Shown: positions 61,530-64,000 of the stretch, piece by piece
Layout: each line of letters starts with the position of its first letter
Numbering within the stretch: position 1 is the stretch's first letter
Assembly (NCBI RefSeq): GCF_039555335.1
Contig: NC_092637.1
Span: 41,556,990 to 41,620,989 of the forward strand
Source: Amphiura filiformis
Taxonomy: Eukaryota > Echinodermata > Ophiuroidea > Amphilepidida > Amphiuridae
Length of the DNA: 64,000 nt
Direction of reading: 5' to 3'
Translations under genes and position numbers: made by a program
Notes under the pieces: model-generated
Database searches by the model: none
What the model was told of the DNA's origin: nothing
Seen by the model: the letters and a program-made list of their open reading frames with translations, nothing else

Positions 61530-64000
61530 TCAATTCAATTCAATTCAATTTTATTTTTTTCCATCTCATATAACAGGTTATAATATAAAACAAGATAATA
61601 CATATAAGGATAAATAAATACAGTTTATCAAATACAAGAAATTGTAAATATCTTAAGTTTAGCAAAAACATATTAAATACATGAGATGTGGATGCCATCA
61701 AGAACGCTAGGCGTGTGGCTGATGGCACCCAAAGTTGACAACGAATATAATAACAAAAAAAAAAAAAAACTATTAATGAATAAATAATTTAACTAGAATA
61801 AGTGAACTAGTGTATCAATGAAACAATAATAACATGAAGAGGATGTCATATTAGGTACATGCGTGTACCTCATGAATAATATGAAACAAATATTGATTTG
61901 AATAAAACTAGAACATCAGAAAAACGAGGGTGCAGGGGGATAAGGAATTTACATGATTGATGCGTACTCGTTATTGATTTTTTCAGAGTGATATTGATCT
62001 AAAATGTGATTTGTCATTCTTTTTTAAAGGAAGAGAGGGAATGCGAGTTTTTATTTCGTCTTTCAGTGAATTCCAAATTGTAGGTCCCTGGGTTTTGATT
62101 GTATTTTTTGCAAGTTGGGTATTTGTTGTCGCGATGTAAAGGTCAAGGGCCTGTCTGGTCGCGTAATTATGGACATCAGAATTGGTTATAAACTGATTAT
62201 TTGGTAAGTCGTGTGGGAGGAGGTCATGGTGGTAACGATACATATGAGTTGCAAGCTGAAAAGTGTAGATATCACGGATTTTAATTTTTTAAAGGAAATG
62301 AAAAGAGGAGTTGTATGATCCAGCCAAAGGGAATAAGTACAAGTTCTGATGATTTTTTTTTGCATGATTAAGATGGATTCTAGATTACTATTATTTTTGT
62401 CACCCCATACCAGAGTACAATAGGATAAGTATGGTAGGACCAAAGTGTTATACAATGTTTGGAGGGAATCCTGGTTTAAGAAGGGGCTGACTTTTCTAAT
62501 TATACCATTATACTTTGAGACTATTTTAGAAATATGGGAGGTATGGGTCTTCCATGAAAGGTTGTTGTCAATTACGATTCCTAGAAATTTAGTTACTTCA
62601 ACTTTTTCAATATGTTTATTGTCAATTTCAATGTTAAAATTTTGGTCAGGTTTATTGCTATATTTATTTTTAAAGATCATGAAGTTAGTTTTATCTATAT
62701 TTAATGAAAGTTTATTTAGTTTAAACCAGTTCGAAATTTTCTTAAGCTCTATATTAATTATTTTTTCTAATTGTTCAGGGTCTTTGTGGGAAAAAAGAAT
62801 ATTAGTGTCGTCAGCAAAAATAATAAAATGGGATGAAGGTGATGAGAGTGGGAGGTCGTTTATATATAAAAGGAATAAAAGTGGTCCAAGGATTGATCCC
62901 TGGGGGACACCGCAAATTATATCACCTTCAGCAGATTTTTGATGGTTATAAACTACATATTGTTTTCTTTCTGAAAGATAGTTTTTTATCCAGAGATTGG
63001 CAAGACCTCTGATACCGTAACTATTTAGTTTGTGGAGAAGGATATCATGGTTGAGGGTATCAAAGGCCTTGCTTAGGTCTAGGAATATTCCAAGACTATG
63101 GAGTTTTCATCTAGTACACTGGTAATTTTGCAATAAAGATCATTGATTGCCATATACGTGGACCTGTTTGGTCTGAAACCATATTGGTGGGAGCTCAAAA
63201 TATTATTTTTATCAATGAAGTCAAAAAGCCGGGTGTAAATTATTTTTTCAAGTATTTTCGAGACAGCAGGTAATATTGAAATTGGCCTATAGTTACTACA
63301 AATCTGATTATCACCCGATTTAAAAATTGGAATTACTTTGGCGATTTTGGTAGGGATGGGACAATGCCCGTTATTAGGGATCCATTAAATATATGTGTGA
63401 TAACGGGGGCTATTTCATTGATTATTATTTTGAGTAGTTTAGTACTTATATTATCAAAGCCACTGCTGTTGCTATCCTTAAGTTTTTTAGTAATATTAAT
63501 TATTTCCTCGGGAGATGTTGGGTTTAAGAAAATACTGTTATGTTGATTTATTGAATTTAGTGGAGAAATGTAGTCATCGTCGGGAGTAGTTATTTTATTA
63601 GCTAATTTGGTGCCTATGTTGGTAAAAAAGGTATTGAAGTTATCGGCTATTTCAGTTGAATCGGTAATTTTGTTGCCATCTTTATCTTTAAAGAAATCAG
63701 GTAATTTGAACGCCTGTTTCTACCTAAAAGATTATTTAATGTTTTCAAGTTTCCTTCATATTAAATTTATTTGATTCAATTTGGGCGGTAATGTGGGATT
63801 TTTTGGCTGTACGAAGTAAGTTATTTAGTATATTTCTATATTTAGTATATTTTAGTTTATTTTCATCTGTAGGTTTAGTGATGTACTTTTTATATAATTT
63901 ATCTTTGGTTCTAATTGATTTAACAAGGCCTATGGTGATCCAGGGCTTACGTGGTGATTTACGTTTAGACATTTTAGTTGTTTTTATTGGGCAGTGGATA
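61530..64000 (-). mobile_element. LINE-B copy 2 (3' part; 5' end outside window)
   Basis: The same family as 6113-15474, read on the minus strand. The tail of TTGAA repeats abuts H2B codons at 61529/61530. It then holds the 3' UTR and the ORF2 C-terminus, RT (FADD near 62810-62825) and part of the linker after the endonuclease. By eye it is very close to copy 1, with scattered differences such as IVIDNN for ILIDNN. Confidence 0.93.
61983..64000 (-). pseudogene. LINE-B ORF2 in copy 2, broken
   Basis: Open pieces include 61983-62243, 62186-62680 and 63745-63972. Compared with copy 1, an A is missing in GATGAAAACTCC near 63106 and there are further small indels near 62290 and 63700, so several frame breaks exist. 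Unlike copy 1 it reads through the site of the 14608 stop (SNLESILIMQKKIIRTC). Confidence 0.85.

Overview
The window is animal nuclear DNA from a marine invertebrate, most likely an echinoderm. It is dominated by a tandem array of replication-dependent core and linker histone genes. The genes are intronless, encode H3.2-type H3, and end in the metazoan histone 3' stem-loop GGCTCTTTTCAGAGCC followed by ACCA and a purine-rich element. Histone H4 carries Cys at position 73, a substitution known from sea urchin H4. Frequent AGGCCTA-type interspersed DNA fits the same assignment. The species is not identifiable from the sequence alone.

Layout: (1) 1-5747 is a minus-strand I-type LINE (LINE-A). It has a gag-like ORF1, an uninterrupted endonuclease/RT/RNase H ORF2 that runs off the left edge, and a 5' region made of three sorts of duplicated module. 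(2) 5748-6112 is the promoter and spacer of a histone H2B gene whose body is not in the window. (3) 6113-15474 is a composite plus-strand LINE of the CR1/L2 group (LINE-B), ending inside a broken H4 gene. (4) 15475-61529 holds about six repeats of a 5.5-5.7 kb unit: H2B(-), H2A(+), H1(-), H3(-), H4(-). H2A and H2B are divergent and share a promoter region; H2A and H1 are convergent. (5) 61530-64000 is a second LINE-B copy, minus strand, inserted in a seventh H2B.

The array is unusually battered. An 8.66 kb insert with hairpin-rich ends lies in the H1-H3 spacer of unit 2 (24894-33549). A LINE-A relative sits in the H2A leader of unit 4, a third LINE splits H3 in unit 5, and a short non-autonomous element sits in the H2B leader of unit 6. 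Several copies have small lesions: frameshifts in H2B of unit 3, H1 of unit 5 and H3 of units 5 and 6; a stop in H2A of unit 4; and substitutions in some H3, H4 and H1 copies. Most other copies are near identical, as expected from concerted evolution.

The most interesting signal is that LINE-A, its truncated relative in H2A and the short element in H2B all sit in the sense direction at the predicted cap site of a histone gene. For the two LINEs the element begins 30 bp downstream of the TATA box. The short element shares its 3' end and a core of the 5' repeats with LINE-A. This suggests a retrotransposon lineage (autonomous plus non-autonomous partner) that targets histone transcription starts and places itself under histone promoters. 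This is inference from one window.
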